A DNA stretch of 64,000 nt from Paragonimus heterotremus. Taxonomy: Eukaryota > Platyhelminthes > Trematoda > Plagiorchiida > Troglotrematidae. Under the pieces are notes generated by a model. That model did not search any database, was not told where the DNA came from, and saw nothing but the letters and a program-made list of their open reading frames with translations. This document shows, in pieces, positions 1 through 14,900 of this stretch. Numbering within the stretch: the stretch's first letter is position 1; each line of letters begins with the position of its first letter. The DNA lies in NCBI GenBank assembly GCA_013368495.1, contig LUCH01001607.1, positions 22,818 to 86,817 on the forward strand, read 5' to 3'. Position numbers and translations under genes: made by a program.

Positions 1-80
1 ATAGTGAATACTACGGTAACAGCCTCATCCATTCTCACTGCGTCAGGAATGGATGAGGCTGTTACCGTAGTATTCACTAT
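1..80. repeat. Perfect 34-bp inverted repeat with 12-base loop at the window edge
   Basis: Bases 1-34 are the exact reverse complement of 47-80, with bases 35-46 as the loop. The left arm starts at base 1, so the true palindrome may be longer. It could be a fold-back element end, a structured RNA locus or an assembly fold-back artefact. There is no basis to choose. Confidence 0.95.
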
Positions 81-1084
81 AACAACTGAATATGTTGTCT
101 ACAGAACTCACATGAACCTTGCGGATTGCGTATCGCCTCAACAGATGAGACTGGACACATGTCCCTTCCTGCCTGGTCATCTTCAATTGAAAAAAAAATA
201 ACAAAGTAAAGGACTACCAGGTTTCTCTGATGAAATAATTTCATTCTCCAAGGTTGCAGGGGTAGTTATGGAGGAAACACCGGCAAAACTGATGCCAAGT
301 CGTAGACGTTCCCGCCGTATTTGACGATATATAGTGATACGACAATACAATCTCCGCCCTGAACTTATGGTGCATCAAAAGTTTATTAACCGGATAACTT
401 CATGGAGTATGAATATCAAAAAATCACACATCTAGGTAAAAATTAGTCTTCAGGTCAAGTTGTGGCACGTCCTCACTTCACAATAAAAGTAGGTTACATC
501 ACACAAAATGACAGGACATACTGTCGTCTTAGATTATCCGTGAAACGTCACAAAAAACAACATTGTGAGAACCGACCACACCAGAGGCACCTGACAATCA
601 AGTTACCCAGGGCCATCGAAGTAGCCTGGATGGACAAAATTTACCCCCAAATGGCGACTGCCTATTCCGCAGTCAAATATCTATCTGTTGCAGTGAAAAA
701 TGCCATTCTTAGTTTATTCGTAATCGTTATTCCACCACAAAAGTAGTCCCATGATAACGTGCCATTCACCGAAGTTTTTCATCTTTGGTTGTTCAGTGGA
801 GTAGAAAAGACAGGCCAACACTCGGCCCATTCTTGGCCAACTTGGCCGAGTCGGCCACGTGTTTACTGGGGGATCTCTCCTAACTCAACCTACCTGTCAC
901 CCTACGTAATAAGTAGCTGTGGTACACTGGTCCAGGAAGTGACCAATTTATCAGACCTGATAAGCTAGCAGCCAGATAATTTTGTATTATTTTGTTACTT
1001 TCAGAAGAAATAAAATACTTCACACTGCCCGTGCTCCTCACCTGACAGACTGCAGGTGACATATATGTTTATCTTGATGCTGGC
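81..1084. other. No gene recognised
   Basis: Short open stretches only (longest 94 codons at 462-746), with no domain, codon pattern or splice-site support. It lies between the edge hairpin and the first repeat unit. Confidence 0.6.
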
Positions 1085-2900
1085 TCCTTGGTTTGTACGT
1101 CCAAAGTTTCCTCCAGCCTAATGTTAACACGAATTGGATGTCGCAATGAGAAAACTGCGAGTCTGCGAGCAAACCATAATTGTTGACATACTCACCGTTC
1201 ACAAGCGGACGTCAACTCATTAAGTAAGGGCGCTAGGGAGTTGGACGTAAGGGAACTTTCTTGCACGACACAACCAAACAGGACGTATGTCGACGGAAAG
1301 TCCAATCGACTTTTAGAACTCAAACAAGCGTCAGACCGGTTGAGCGGCGTTTCCAACGGCAATAGCCTAAACATTACTATCTTAATGAATGTAGCCTACA
1401 GTAGTGAAGATGGCACGGATTTACTATACAGCCACGAGTAAAGCTGCGATACTCACGCCAACACTAACTTTGATATTAGTTGTTTGTAATAAATTTACAT
1501 TTACAAGATAATGTGAAAAAGTACGATGGTATTAGTAAGGCAACTCTCACACCGCAGGTGTAGCGATTGTAATAAATTTTATTTTTGATAATCGCATTTA
1601 TATGTACATTTTTGATGATCTTGGTTTTTTACCTAATTTTGTTTCAGTGAAGCTACCCCTTTTGTAATATCCGTCCCGGGGCCACAATTACAACTCACCC
1701 CTTGCCTCGCTGGCTTGAAGTGCCTTCTCTGTACACTCTACTTTCCAGGGTCGATACAAATACAAGAGGGTCAACGTGCTGAGTCCTTCTTTTTCATCGT
1801 CGATTGGTTTTCGATATGGACTACAGACTGGGTGTTAATCTGTTGGACCAGTTTCAACATAGAGAGTTTAGGATTTTGAAGACTTTACAGATGATCTCAC
1901 TACATGTTCTATGGAACAGCTGAAAGAATTGGAAGACAACCTCGGAAAGGAACGCTATTCCTGTTGGAAGTTGATAAGCGCTTATCACCATTTGTTTGTA
2001 AAATATATGATACGATGTTAGCACACCCGGCTTGCATTTTGCAGAGAGCGGAGCTTTAAGCACGGCATTCCCATGGCTATGAACACGTTGTTTCATAGAA
2101 GGCCAGCTGCGGAGGTAAACTGTGGTGGTAGGAATAGATCATTTCCATACAAAGCCTCTGTTCTGCTCCTAGGGTTCTTTCGCGATACTAGCTCCGAGGT
2201 TCACACACCCAAGGTTTCCCCCAGCCTTATGTTAACACGGATCGCAAGTCTCAGTGAGATGACGGTGAATCTGCACAACAAACTTTATTTATTTTATTTA
2301 CTCACCGTACACAAGCGGACTTCAACGTAAAGAATAAGGGCGCTAGGGAAATGGACGTGAGAGAACCTTCAACACAACCGCGCGGTAGCTGCCAGAGAGA
2401 ATGAATGTCAACGGAAATTCCAGTCGACCTTCAGGATTCAAACAAGTGTCAGCCTAGTTGGGCGGCGTTCCCAACGGTAGTAGCTAAAACACTGTTATCC
2501 TAGTGAATGCAGCCTACAATGGTGGAGATTGCGCAGATTCTTTGTACAGCTATGAGCAAAACTGCGATACTTACGCCAACACACTAAACTTGATGTTAGT
2601 GGTTTGTAGTAAATTTACATTCACGCGGTAATGTGAGCTTGCGCGGTGGTACTGGCAAGGCAACTCTCACGTTACAGGGAGTTTAGGATTTTAGGGACGT
2701 CGAAGGCGATCTCCCTACAGTTCAAAGGCAAGTGCACTGTTTCAAACGTATGACATTTTTAGATACAGTGTAGACACAGCGTCGGAAAGACGGCGAGAAG
2801 GAACTCGTCTCTTCTGTCAAATTTGTTGCCTTTCACAGGGGATTACAACGGTACCCTGAAACCGCCAGGGCAGGCGAAACCACCGAAGTTGACGGTGAAC
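1085..2900. repeat. Diverged tandem duplication (about 1.1-kb unit)
   Basis: A segment at about 1,097-1,555 recurs at about 2,205-2,670. Shared strings include CAGCCT-ATGTTAACACG, CACAAGCGGAC, AAGGGCGCTAGGGA and GGCAACTCTCAC. A following motif, AGAGTTTAGGATTTT near 1,862, recurs near 2,680 as GGGAGTTTAGGATTTT. Copy 1 has about 300 extra bases (1,560-1,857) between the two parts. Divergence is roughly a quarter of positions, so the duplication is old. It shows no coding potential. Confidence 0.8.
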
Positions 2901-5900
2901 ACACTTTATTGTACTTATCTCCTAGTTGGATTTCCTTTCACTAATCAGAAGTGTCGCGTTCGTGCATCCTGTTTAACACTACCTGATACTAAATATGTAT
3001 GTGTATGGCCATCCTTCTCACATCTGCAAATAAATGTTTGTAATCGGTTTTTTGTTAAGTATCAATGTTGATTAAATTTGCTTTTTTCATATTTCCCAGA
3101 ATGATGCGTTATGCAGTTGACGTTCACCACTTCGGATATTATTCAATTTGACATTTATTAGTTACACAAAAATCAATCCCCCAAAGATGGCATTCAAGAC
3201 TTCTTCGCAATCTCCAAGTTTCCAACATCTTCCTTATAAATGATGTATAATAAACCCGCTTCTTCTCTTATGGTCGTGAATGGTTTGAAATGTGTCCAGT
3301 AGTATAAGCTCTTACTTGTATGTTGAAATGGATCGTACTCAGCATTCACAACCGACGATTTCCTAGGATACGCAGCTGCGGGAGCACTTTAACTTGGAAT
3401 ATCAACTTCCGAATGTCAAGTTCCAGATTTTCGCACGTTTAATGAAGAGTTATGGTTCTTGGTCTACCGTAATATTACAGTCGCATAAAAAATATCCGTT
3501 TAAAAAATGTTGGTGGGGACCATGTCGGCGTTTGGGTGGACTTCCAGACCTGGACCCATTTGATCACCGCGCGTCCCTGTCTGATCCCCACGAATTCCAG
3601 CACTTTCTTGGGGACCAGATAACGACGTGTTTTTAGAAACGGAAGCGAATACTTTTGTCAGCTCTAGTGATTACCGTATTATTTTCATGGAACTCATTAT
3701 TCCGCGTTCATTCACACGTCAATCTCATTAGAGTCAGCGTGCAGCCAGCATACTGTACTCATGAGTACAGTCATTGCAATGACTGATAGCCAATTGGAGT
3801 CGTTTACCACCAGAGCGCGTTAGCATTAAATAACACAACAGGCCACTAGTTTAATGCAGCTTTAACACCATGAAATCGTTCACAGATTACTTCAGCTGAT
3901 GAGGGGAATGACTCATTTGTCATATATTAACTTTTGCTGAAGAATGTAGGCACTGAGTCCTGTCAATAGTCATTCACTTAGGGGCACCTTCAGTTTCTCA
4001 CCAGAATCACACCATGCCAGAGTTGCGACAGGTAAGAAAAGATCTTGAACATTTCTAAGTTTCTATCTATTATGCAAGCTAATGAAAGGCATACATTTGT
4101 TCAAAGGTATAAAATTGTAGATAATGAACTACGACGCCAGAATGCAACAAATGAGCAACAGAGGTGAGTAGCAGATAAGTTGAATACCGGTGGTAGAATT
4201 GTGAAGTATTGATCTATGATGCTCTGTGAACTGTTTACCTGATACTGCAACTGTTCCGTTCAAAATCACGCGCATATAAACACGTCTTCAATAATATTGC
4301 CAGAGTTATATGTCCTCATCACATGGGTGGTCTAGCAATTCAGTCGATACCTGAATGTGAGTAGAATAAACCAGGATTTCATTCATGTTGTGGCGAGTAT
4401 TATGAATGTGACTGAACGAAGCACGATGCCTCCGATATCGCAATTCTACACAGTTTGCATACGTCTAAATGCTTGGTAAGATTACGGTAATGGTGTAGTC
4501 GAATATATGGATTATTCTTCATTTTAATTTACTACTCCTAATACAGTCTCGTTTATACTGGCTTTTAGTGATCAGTTGCATATTTCGTATACTACTATTA
4601 CAATAACCTTAGTACAGTATGCCGAAGGAAACTCAGGAATTGCAAGTTTTCATATTCATATCTGTTAACGTTCGAGCTACTTTAGTTCTGTCTCCAAACT
4701 TTTTCCAGAATGCCTTCACAAATGTGATTTCGATTAATCGATTTACATACGGATAAGCAAGTGTGACGGTCACTGACTCAGTGCATCACAAAGCTTTCAG
4801 ATAGACACCGTGGCATTTTATCAGGTGTCTGCAGGTGTATTCGTCGGTTGGTGTGGTTTTATTATTCGCCGCCTGATAAAGTCGGTTTCGTTGCTTGCAT
4901 TGTCAAACACCTATGCAACGATCCTGACCTCACTGGGTTGTCCAGCCGACTGTGTTTTACATAACTTTCCGTTTACCCTCATATTCTTACAACATTAGCC
5001 GGATATTCATTCCGCAACTAGCTGTTGATGGATCTGGAATCGTGACACACTTTCCCGTCACATAACTTGCGTCCGTTGTCGTCCAAGGGTTAGCGCCTAC
5101 TCGGGCCGAAAGTGTGTTACGGATGCTGGACTAATGACAGTGGATAATTTACAGGAAATTCTCCTACGCGCATTCATTTATCGTCGAATCTGATGACAGT
5201 TGGTTATTGTCACTGATAGAAGGTGACACATATTGAAAGCAAAAGTTACTGTTATCGGAGTTGACAGCCAATATCTGTTTACTCCCAAACGTTTCGTGTA
5301 CACCCTCCACTTCCGCTGGTCAAGAAATATGAGCTATTTTTTTTAGATTTCTATTTCAATATTTCTAGAGCGTATAGTCGAGTGCGTTACAACTAATATC
5401 GACCTAATAGAACTGTAAGTCAGCCTGCCAAACAATCGCCGTAGTTCAACGACGCACCATTGACAAAACTCAGGAACCAACTGTCACGTCCACCTCAAGC
5501 CCTATCACTGTGTATCAAGGCTAGCATCTAACCATTCATATACTAGCCGAACGACTAGTAAGAGAAAAGATTAGGAAAAATTTGACAGTGGATTCAGTTG
5601 AGATATGATGATAGATTTCTTCCTGCTTATCACAAACTGTGGTGATTGTAAATCATAACGGAACACTATATGCTATTGTTGTTTTACTGCATGAATAATT
5701 ACATTGTACAGATACTGAATACATTACAATTCCGTTGGATGACGTGCTACATTATCACTACTGCGTAGAAGCTAGCTCTGGGTTTGAGATAAGTACATTT
5801 CCGATTACTATTACGTATTCTAAACTATCGCACAAACCCACTTGAACTCATGTTTCATGTTCAACTTGGAGATAAAATAAATGTGTTAGTGAACACACTT

Positions 5901-8900
5901 TGCAAATAACAATAAATGAGCAGTGACAGCTTCAAGGAGCGATAAATCATCATTCACACATTGTTTCATTTTTCCCTCCTTATGAAGAAATTTCTACCGT
6001 CATTAGCAGAAGTAGTTCATGTGTTCCGAGTAGGGTTGTAAAGAGATGACAAGCTTCTAAAGTTCACATTTCATATGAATCGCTAATTTGCATACTTTTC
6101 AACAACCAAGAACGGGGACTTTGCAACGGTCTGGCTGCAATACATATTTTAATTTATTCTTTCTTCTCAAACCGTATGGTTTGCTTCCTGTGTTTTCTTC
6201 TTACAAAGTGACATTACAAAACGAGCTCATCCGCTTGGAAAATTTCCTCTTTTTTGTAATGGATCAGAAAATTGGACAGGTTGGACTCCTAAACGTCAAC
6301 CACACTGTGTTGCACGTCCTCGTTTCCCAAAAATTTCGGCAAAATTCATTCAGATAACCGTAGTTTTTAAAACTTCAATCTAAATAGAGGTTTCCAGCAA
6401 ACGGATTTCTCTTCAGATGCTTGCGAACTCTAAGAATTTGAAGGTGTTCGCAAACATTTGGGTGCCTTACACGAATAGCATTCTTAACAAGTACCTCACT
6501 GTCTGGTACATTTGTACAAACGCATGAAATTAGCACTCGTTTTTGTGTCACTCGTAAGTGGCAATCATGTTGCTGGACCGAAGTCCATTGGATTTTCTGG
6601 AATCGCCCTGTTTTCAATATGACATTTTGGAACCCTTTGTTATAATTGTCTTAGATATTCATGTTGAGATTTACTTAAAGTGCACCTTTGTTGAGTCAGT
6701 TGAAAGTTATAGCTGTTCCCAGCCTGGACGCTGTTGCACATCGCTCAACGTATTAACGTGCATATAAACTAGGACAAACACAGGTCAACACAGACACATG
6801 TTTTACTTGAGCTCTCTAGCAAGTGACCACCTTTGATAAGAAGGGGTTAGGCCGCGTTCATCTAATAAGCCTAAGGGTAGATCTGAGGGACATAAATGAA
6901 CCCAAATCCTAGATACATGGCTATCGGAGAAGTGTTGTGACCGCAAAAGACGATTGGCCTGAGAATTCGTCTACTGAGCAAACTCCGGCATAGTTCATGT
7001 CAAGAAGCAAACAACAAAACGCGTACACTCATCTGCACGTGAGACATGCATTCACATATATCGGTTGGTAGTACGTTGTCATTCCCCTTGATGAAACTTC
7101 TGACACAGTGCGTATATACTATTCCGATAGTCTATTCTTGTCCGTCCTCTTCCTGGCGTTCGGAGCTTGTTCTTTTGTTCCTGAATGCTGCCTGTGGGTA
7201 ATATACTACTCGTCAGTAGTATACTACTCACACCGAAACTGCCTGTCATACAACAGAAGAACCAACCAAAGCGCGAATACTTAAAAGTTTGATCGACCTA
7301 TCCATGCTCTAACAGCGTAACACCTAAACCAGAGCACCTAGATAAGCGCCAAATTGGATTATCATATGTACACAAAAATGTGAAAGTATGTCACCAACGA
7401 GGGTGTGGACAGTTTAAAGTACAGCCGTTTTCTAGGGCGTTTCATTTTCAAGTCAAGACTGTACAGAGGGTATATCCAATGGGATGGCGGAAAGATCAAA
7501 TTGGGTTCTTTCAAAATGGATGTTTTATAGGGTTACATGCGGGCCAAACTTGAATGCCATTGTGGAGTAAATGATGACGTCCTGAAATGTGTTGCTACAC
7601 ATTTCCTACGTTGCTTACAATCACCACTGCCAATCAAGACTTCAAACGGTAACTACGTTCACTTTCATCCTATACCTAACTATTTTGCTAACAGATTTCT
7701 CGAATATGTTCCATTATATTAGGTTAAGCAGGCAAGCTAAGAATAAATAAGTGGAAGTTGTGTTAATGAAACGGAAGCTACCAAGAACTATTTATTCGGT
7801 ACAATTCGTACAATACTAAATTCTGAGTAGTTGCATGTTACTGGGTCAATTAATAGCAACGACGTCCGTAGCGGTTCCATCTTCTCCCAAGATAACCTAA
7901 AATTAGAAAGTAATGTATAAGACGCTAGTATAACTTCCATATTTTTGTCAAATGAGAAAGCATACCACCTTGCGAACTTCTGTTATCATGAACAAGCGAA
8001 TACTTTATCAGAAACACCGACCTGAATGGAGGGACTTGGAAACATCCATTACTTCATTATAGAAGCCGTAATTCAATCTCATTTTCTACTGGTTTCTGCA
8101 CCGATGATGTCGTTTAGCAGCAGCAAGTCTCAGTTTCCCACACTCTCAATTCTTTTAGTTACCTGATCCAAAACAGAAATGCGTGGACACGACTTATCAG
8201 CATTTGGCTCATAATTACTTGATTCAACTGTTCTTCCACTTTACTAATAACTGGTTTGATAAACTTAATGTTTTCGATATGGAAAAACTACAAGATATCC
8301 GGATTTCCGATGGATTTTAACCACTGGCAGAAACGGCACAGTTTTAAACGACATGTTTTTGTTAGCTGAGCGAAGAATCCACATCAGCAGATCAGGGCTG
8401 TCAAATGTGCACTTGGTTACCTATCCTTCGCATCCTGTGTTTCACAATCAGACAGGGTTTTCTTAAGGAAATTCACATAGATCACATTTCAGGCAATCTA
8501 CTACCTTATTTATACTCGAGAAGCATGCGATAATCTGAGAAGGTTGACTTCCTCAGCATTATAGGCGAGTGTAAAAAGACGCGTGCGTCGTAAGTAGTAT
8601 ATAAATTCATGCAGTTAGTCAGGCATTGTTGGTTGGGCGGACTGGATTGTAGTCCTCCTGCATGCTAGTCACATTGGTTTATTTAAGTAACCTACTAATT
8701 TTAAGGCTAAACATCATCGATCAGTGCCATATGATGCAAGTCTTGAATAGGCCGGGTCTCCGTCAGTTGTGCAAGAAGGCCACTCCAGAGCACTGCTATG
8801 ATCTAGTTAGTTGCTTCTTTCTAGCAATCTTTAGAGAGGAAATTCCTGGGTGACTGATATGTCGATCCCAAGTGGGTGATTCCATCTTGAAAACAATCAG

Positions 8901-11900
8901 CTTTTCCCAATGATTACAGTGGGACACAGCGTTTAATCCAAGCACCCAACAACTTTCGTGATGGTCTGAAAATACGTTTATCCCATACACAATGGATAGT
9001 TTTCATGTATTCTGTGGACTTCGACAGATTCTGATCACAATGGTCATCTGTAGTCACCGCATTTAAAGTCTTCTTCCGGTTGGACAAAAAGTGTGTCAGT
9101 TTGCTTGACCATTCGAAACTTTCCACCCGGTCTCCATCTGTTGACTCAATACTGAGCGGTGATCGCAGTTTAAAATAAGTAAAGGTTGTTTGTTTCGTTT
9201 TAAAAAAAAGATTACAAATAAACAAAACTTTGTGACTATAGTGAAATCTGGTTGACGTGCTAATATTTGTGCGGACATTGTCGGCCACGTTAACCGAATT
9301 CACCTAATGTGTTAGGAAACTGAACAAGTACACCCATCATACAGCAAAACTCATTACGAAGAACATCAGTTGCTTCAAAATCATTATGATACGAATGAAT
9401 CAAACTTTTTCTTTCAAAAGAGGTACATTCGCGGTAGTTCAAGTAGGAGGACAATTACGCATATTTTACATGGCCTGCAATTTCGCATACACTAACACAA
9501 AATGTGTTCTTTCCGCGATGAACGGAATTGTCCATTCATGTTACTTTCCAATTAGTCTTCGAGAATCTCCAAATGGTAATTTGGAAATTCGTTATTCCAG
9601 AATAGTCATCTTATGTGTTATTTATTTAGAATGCTTGCATTATTATCTTAATCACAGCCTTTAAAAAATAAACCCTCATCTTTACCATCAAGGAGACCAA
9701 TACAATCGGATTTATTGTTGGCTGTCTGCTTAAATCTAACACAAGCACAAACTCTCCTCTCTGTTGGATCTACAAGATTAATCTGGTGTGAAATAACAAC
9801 AGACGTGAAGTCATCTAAAACATCCACTAAACATCTACAAATCCTTGATGAGTAGTATTAGACTTTGGTTGGAATAGACTGAAAACCATTCACAGCTGAT
9901 CGAAGCCGTCCTATTCTAATGAAACTTCCAGTCAGACTCTTTTGAAGCACTATATTCGATGTTTGCTCTTGCTAAAACTCCTCACAACTGTACATCTTCG
10001 TCACGCAAGGGATTTGAACTCAGCAAGTTTAATGGTATCTGTGATTCTGTCTTGGGCAGAAGTCTTAGTGGTGAAATCATCGAGTAAAGTCAACAGGACA
10101 GTCATTGTATCATCTTTTGAGGCAACCGGGCAATGAGAACAAATGTAGTTAAGAGTTTTGCTTATAACTTTGGTATTTTCCACTGTGATGTCAGTAGCGC
10201 AGTGGCCAAAGTTCACATTTCGGCCGTGGCAAACGTATGTATTATAGATGAGTTCCAACGTATGCAAAACGCGATTGCACTGCCTCTTTATGGAAGCGGC
10301 TGACTAAGATGTCTACGAAGTTGCGATAACCACGATAAGTTCTGAGTATGGTTCAGTATATGTGTGCGCATCTGTTTGTAACAGGATGGGTTGTCGTTAC
10401 AGTAGCACCCTGATCTTCTGTACGAAACAATGAAGATTTCTTTGACTGCAGACAGCAGTAAAAATTGAGTGAAGAGTGAACAGCTAGTGTTCATTGCTGT
10501 TACGGATTTCAGCAGTTTCAGACGGAGTTACTGCTATGAGACTGAGTTTAATAGGTTAATTTGAAAGAAGCGGTCCATATTAGCCGTTGGCCATTTTCGG
10601 CTGCATCGTAATATGTGTCCGATTGCAGCAATAATCTTAAGTATTAAAACTTCCTTTCAACGGTTCTATTTCGATTGCATGTTCCTCTAAGCTGACAAGA
10701 CAGAAAAGTGTGACATATAGGCAAACGTACCTGTTATGGGATTGTAAACTGCTTCCCTTTCTCCTTTTTCGGATGGACATAGTCTATCTGGCTGCAGAGA
10801 CATGAAATTGAGTCCATATTGATTCGTGATGCTTACCGTCAAACCGGTACTCCACAACCTGTTTGGTCCTTGTTTGAACTCATCAGATAGAATTAATTCA
10901 AACAAGAGATCAAACTAGCAAATCTTCCGAATTATTGGGACGAAACCGGTCCTGTACTGTCGGCTCGAGGTTGAGAATCGACGATCACTATACCTTTTGC
11001 GGCTCTAAAGACTGCTTGAACTGCAGGATGACTTACGAAATGCACTTCGTTCATCGCGTTTTCTTTGTGTGTACTCAAGGGAAGGTTGGGTCAGGAGGTT
11101 ATTTGTTAGTAGACCGAAGTCACTTCGCACGGAAAGCACGCCATCAGAAGCTTACACATACAGTTGTTCACCAGACTTTCGATATTATTACAATGCACCC
11201 TATACATATTTCTTTCAACAATTTTATAGGGTTAAGCGGTTTCCATGATTTTTGCTCACTCTATCGTGTAGACGAAAAATGTATCACACGGCGTACAAAA
11301 ATACCACTTGTTTCTGTCCACCATTTTCTTTCATCAACTGAATTGTGCCTGTTACTAGCGATTTAATATGCATGCCTAGCTTAGGGCTTCGCAACGAAGT
11401 TAATCTCACCCCGAACGATCCACTGCTGCTTTCATCGTTGCTCATCTCCGCGGCAGCTAGTTACCTTGGCTACTATCCGCTTAAGATACTGTTGTCGGTT
11501 AGCGGCATTTTTTAACACTCTTCTAACATAATTCGTTTGCCCATTTGGCCGCTATGTTGGACCGTTTTTTAATTGCCATTAAGACTTCCCCAGTTGACAT
11601 TTTTAGCTCCATTACATAAGTGGCGAGCTCCACTATTCACTATTGTGACGTTTGACTGCTGGTATTGGTTCATCGATAGTTCTGCCATTTCTATCTGACC
11701 ATACGAAGCAAGAAACTGCTAGTTTGGACAGTAAAATTGGGAACACCATTTCTTTACGGCTGCAGGGCTAGTCCGCAGAAATCCAAAGGTGTAAATCCAC
11801 TAGCACGAGGCAGTGTCTGTGATAAGGCTCATTGATTCGCCAAATTTTCTGTTTTCATTCATTAACTAGTGACGGGACAGAATAAGATGATCTTTTAGAT

Positions 11901-14900
11901 TACATTCTCGGAAAGCCTGTACAGTGTTCTGCTAGCGTCAGTTGTTTCAATTAAGGGACATTCAGACACAAACATGTTCCAGGTTGTTTGCCACCGTCGA
12001 TCTGGGATACTGAACGCCACTGCAACTGTTACGATACGTGCTTAGTCTGCTTTGGGCGGCCGCAAGCTGATGGATGACATCTCAACACAACGGGAGTTAG
12101 ATAAACTTTCGTAAAACATGTGCCAGATCTTAGCAGCTTTTACAAAAGTAACTACCTTTAGGAAGCTATCAAACATGTGAGATAAAATCGTGGTGTGTTG
12201 CCCCCATTAAACCAGTATACATCGTTCTCTTACCTGGTGAGGATACACCAGATCATACAGAGAACTCATAACTGAAGAATGCTACCCGATAAATGAATGT
12301 TCGAAAAGACGAGCTAGTTGGACACACCAACCTACTGGAGTTTGCAAAACCGCACTAGATGATGTTGGTACCACTTCAAGTACGATAATGAGACAATGAG
12401 GTATGAAAATCTGTCTGCTTCCGCCCTCCATTTCGCGCCGCCATCAAATTCCAGGACCAGTCGGTGATGGCGAACGCTGTGACTATCAAATCGCCTGTTT
12501 CACTTGACAGAAATGCATTCCCAACATTATATGCCTTGTCGGAACCGGTACGGAAGCTGGCAACCTGCTCCTTCTATCAGGTCATTCCACCGAAATGACA
12601 ACTTGTGAGCTGATTAGTTCTAACCTGCGTCTCGCAGGTTGATAATTACGTGGGGTTGATGCACACGGCATGCCACTTTTCGCACACATGTCCTTTCAAT
12701 CATTCTCTCGCACCGATTTTATCTTTCATATCTTACTGGCCACAGAACACTGAACACGGTGCTCACGAAGGAAAGGGACTATACAATAAGATTTGATGAC
12801 ACTATTTGGATGTTTGAATGCCTAAGGCATGAGTTTGTGACCTTTTTTTGGGCATCTGTCTACTAGTCGTCTGTGTTTCTTGTCACTTCATGTCTGTCAT
12901 CGAACTCTCAGCTTTGAAAGGACGACGTCACCTGATGTCGCGAATTTACGTTTTTCACCGCTGTCTGTTAATTCAATTTCTACCGGTCAACCCACATGTT
13001 ACACATGGGACAAAAATCACTTTGAAGAGGCCCCTGTCAGTGATGTAGAACAGTTCTGACAACCAATGTACTGTCGTTCTGAAAATTTAGCGGTCACTTT
13101 GAAAGATACACAAAAGATACTCAGAAACAGCATGCCTCACACACAGCAAGGCTATTTGAGAAGTGAGCTACGAAGACACTCTGGGAACTCGGAAGTCTTA
13201 CATTTAGACTCAGACACTGGACTCCGTCTGCTGTCTCATCTTAAACCCACCAAATGTTCCAAAGGATCGAATGTCCCGGTAGAATTTCTCAAACAGATGA
13301 CAATTGGTTCCAGTTGTGCCACTGTTGAACACTGAAGTTGTTTTACTAGTAAGTAGTCGCTACTTATTAACAAATAAACCACGTACAATCAATAAAATCT
13401 GCTATAGAATGGTTACTTTTAAAAAGTTTTTAGTGTTGTCTTTATTGTTACTGAATACTGCTGACGGTGCTCATACCTATCAGTGTTAGATACAATAGTT
13501 CTTTTCTACTAAATATCCTAGGTTACTTTACATGATAAATGATTATCTGATACATACGTCATCCTGAGGTATGTGAATAACTGGCACCATTTACACGAGA
13601 TCATTACTTTGTTTTCACGATCCGTAGACTTTAGCGAAATATTTTACTAGTGGATACCTTCTATATCAGAATTACTCCAACGACTGAAATTGGAAACGAC
13701 GGCAGAATCTTTTGTAAGAAAAAAAAATGCCTTTAAACATAGCACTCTTCTTGCACGTGAAATAGTTGGCTAACCATGCGGTATGTAAACATTTTTGTGA
13801 ACCTAAGATAATGTTTCAGACAATGTTGTTATGGTTATTTGAAGTCAACAAACTGTTTAGTTTACAGCGGTTTCGGAAAGATGAAGCCACGCTACTTTAG
13901 ACATATTTTGAATGTTATAACCGGGCGTAGAATAAGGAACTTATGAAAAATGTCAACGCTCCAGGCTTACAAATTAGAACTAGCAACTAGCTGGACATCG
14001 CTGTTCACTTATCAATGGAACTTGACATCTACCCAGAGAGCAAAACACACGAAACTCATTTAAAAATGTGTCATCTGTGAAGAAGATAAATGAAGAGTAC
14101 ATAATCGTAAATAAAGGGACTGGCCAAGATCCTACAACTCAGACACATTGTCTTGGTACTTCAGGTGTTCACAAGACCCAGTGTTGTGATTCAAGAACGC
14201 GGATGGCACAAGGGTTATTTATTAGACAGAGCAATACACGGGTTACACATGTAAACCAAACCTGACACAAAAACACTCATTTGCACACAGTATTCAGCCC
14301 CAGATAGTCTCGGCTACCACAGATGTCAGTGCTTAGTTCCATTGAGTAGCAGGGACTGTTACGGGTGATGCTGCATCTTGATGATCCTTCTTGCAGTCTT
14401 CTTGTGGCTTGTAGGTTGTCAAAAAATATGCCCTGCACCTGCTACTGAATAGCCGCGGTATCAGTAGTATATTACGATCGCTGAACTCCACTGCACCAGT
14501 ATTCGACTTCCCCGGCCTACACCGAACCACACTATCGGAGGAATAGTACACACATTTTGACCCACTTACGTGATCGGCTTCAGGTTACCCGAATGATTAA
14601 CTGTTTCGACAGCTGATCATCGGTCATGAATTAGTTGAGTCAGTTTTAACCAGTTATAAGTGTGTAAACCCTGGGTTCTTTAGGATAATGTATCTTAAAT
14701 GCATTAACAGTAGATGGAAAAAATGAACAAGCATGCCTCAAACGGTTTGAAGAACATGATGGTTTCATACGCATTATTGGGATTGGGGATTGAGTAAAGA
14801 AATGGTGAAGACCGACATTGAATCTGTCTACTTTTGGACTGACACTGTATAGTCAGTGCCAGTTCTACTCATCCACAGTTAAGCTGAGATAACCTTTGAG

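Noticed and set aside
3394..3636. 80-codon open frame with a relatively GC-rich 3' part
   Set aside because: The base composition stood out locally, but neither strand gave a recognisable protein or repeat.
8914..9303. 129-codon open frame on the minus strand
   Set aside because: No domain recognised and no supporting neighbours. Probably chance or repeat-derived.
10001..10030. Sequence GAGTTCAAATCCCTT on the minus strand, like a tRNA B box
   Set aside because: No matching A box at the right distance and no cloverleaf could be drawn, so it is not called as a tRNA or SINE.
10935..11366. 143-codon open frame on the plus strand
   Set aside because: No recognisable domain or splice context. 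The length is possible by chance at this base composition, so it is left as unassigned.
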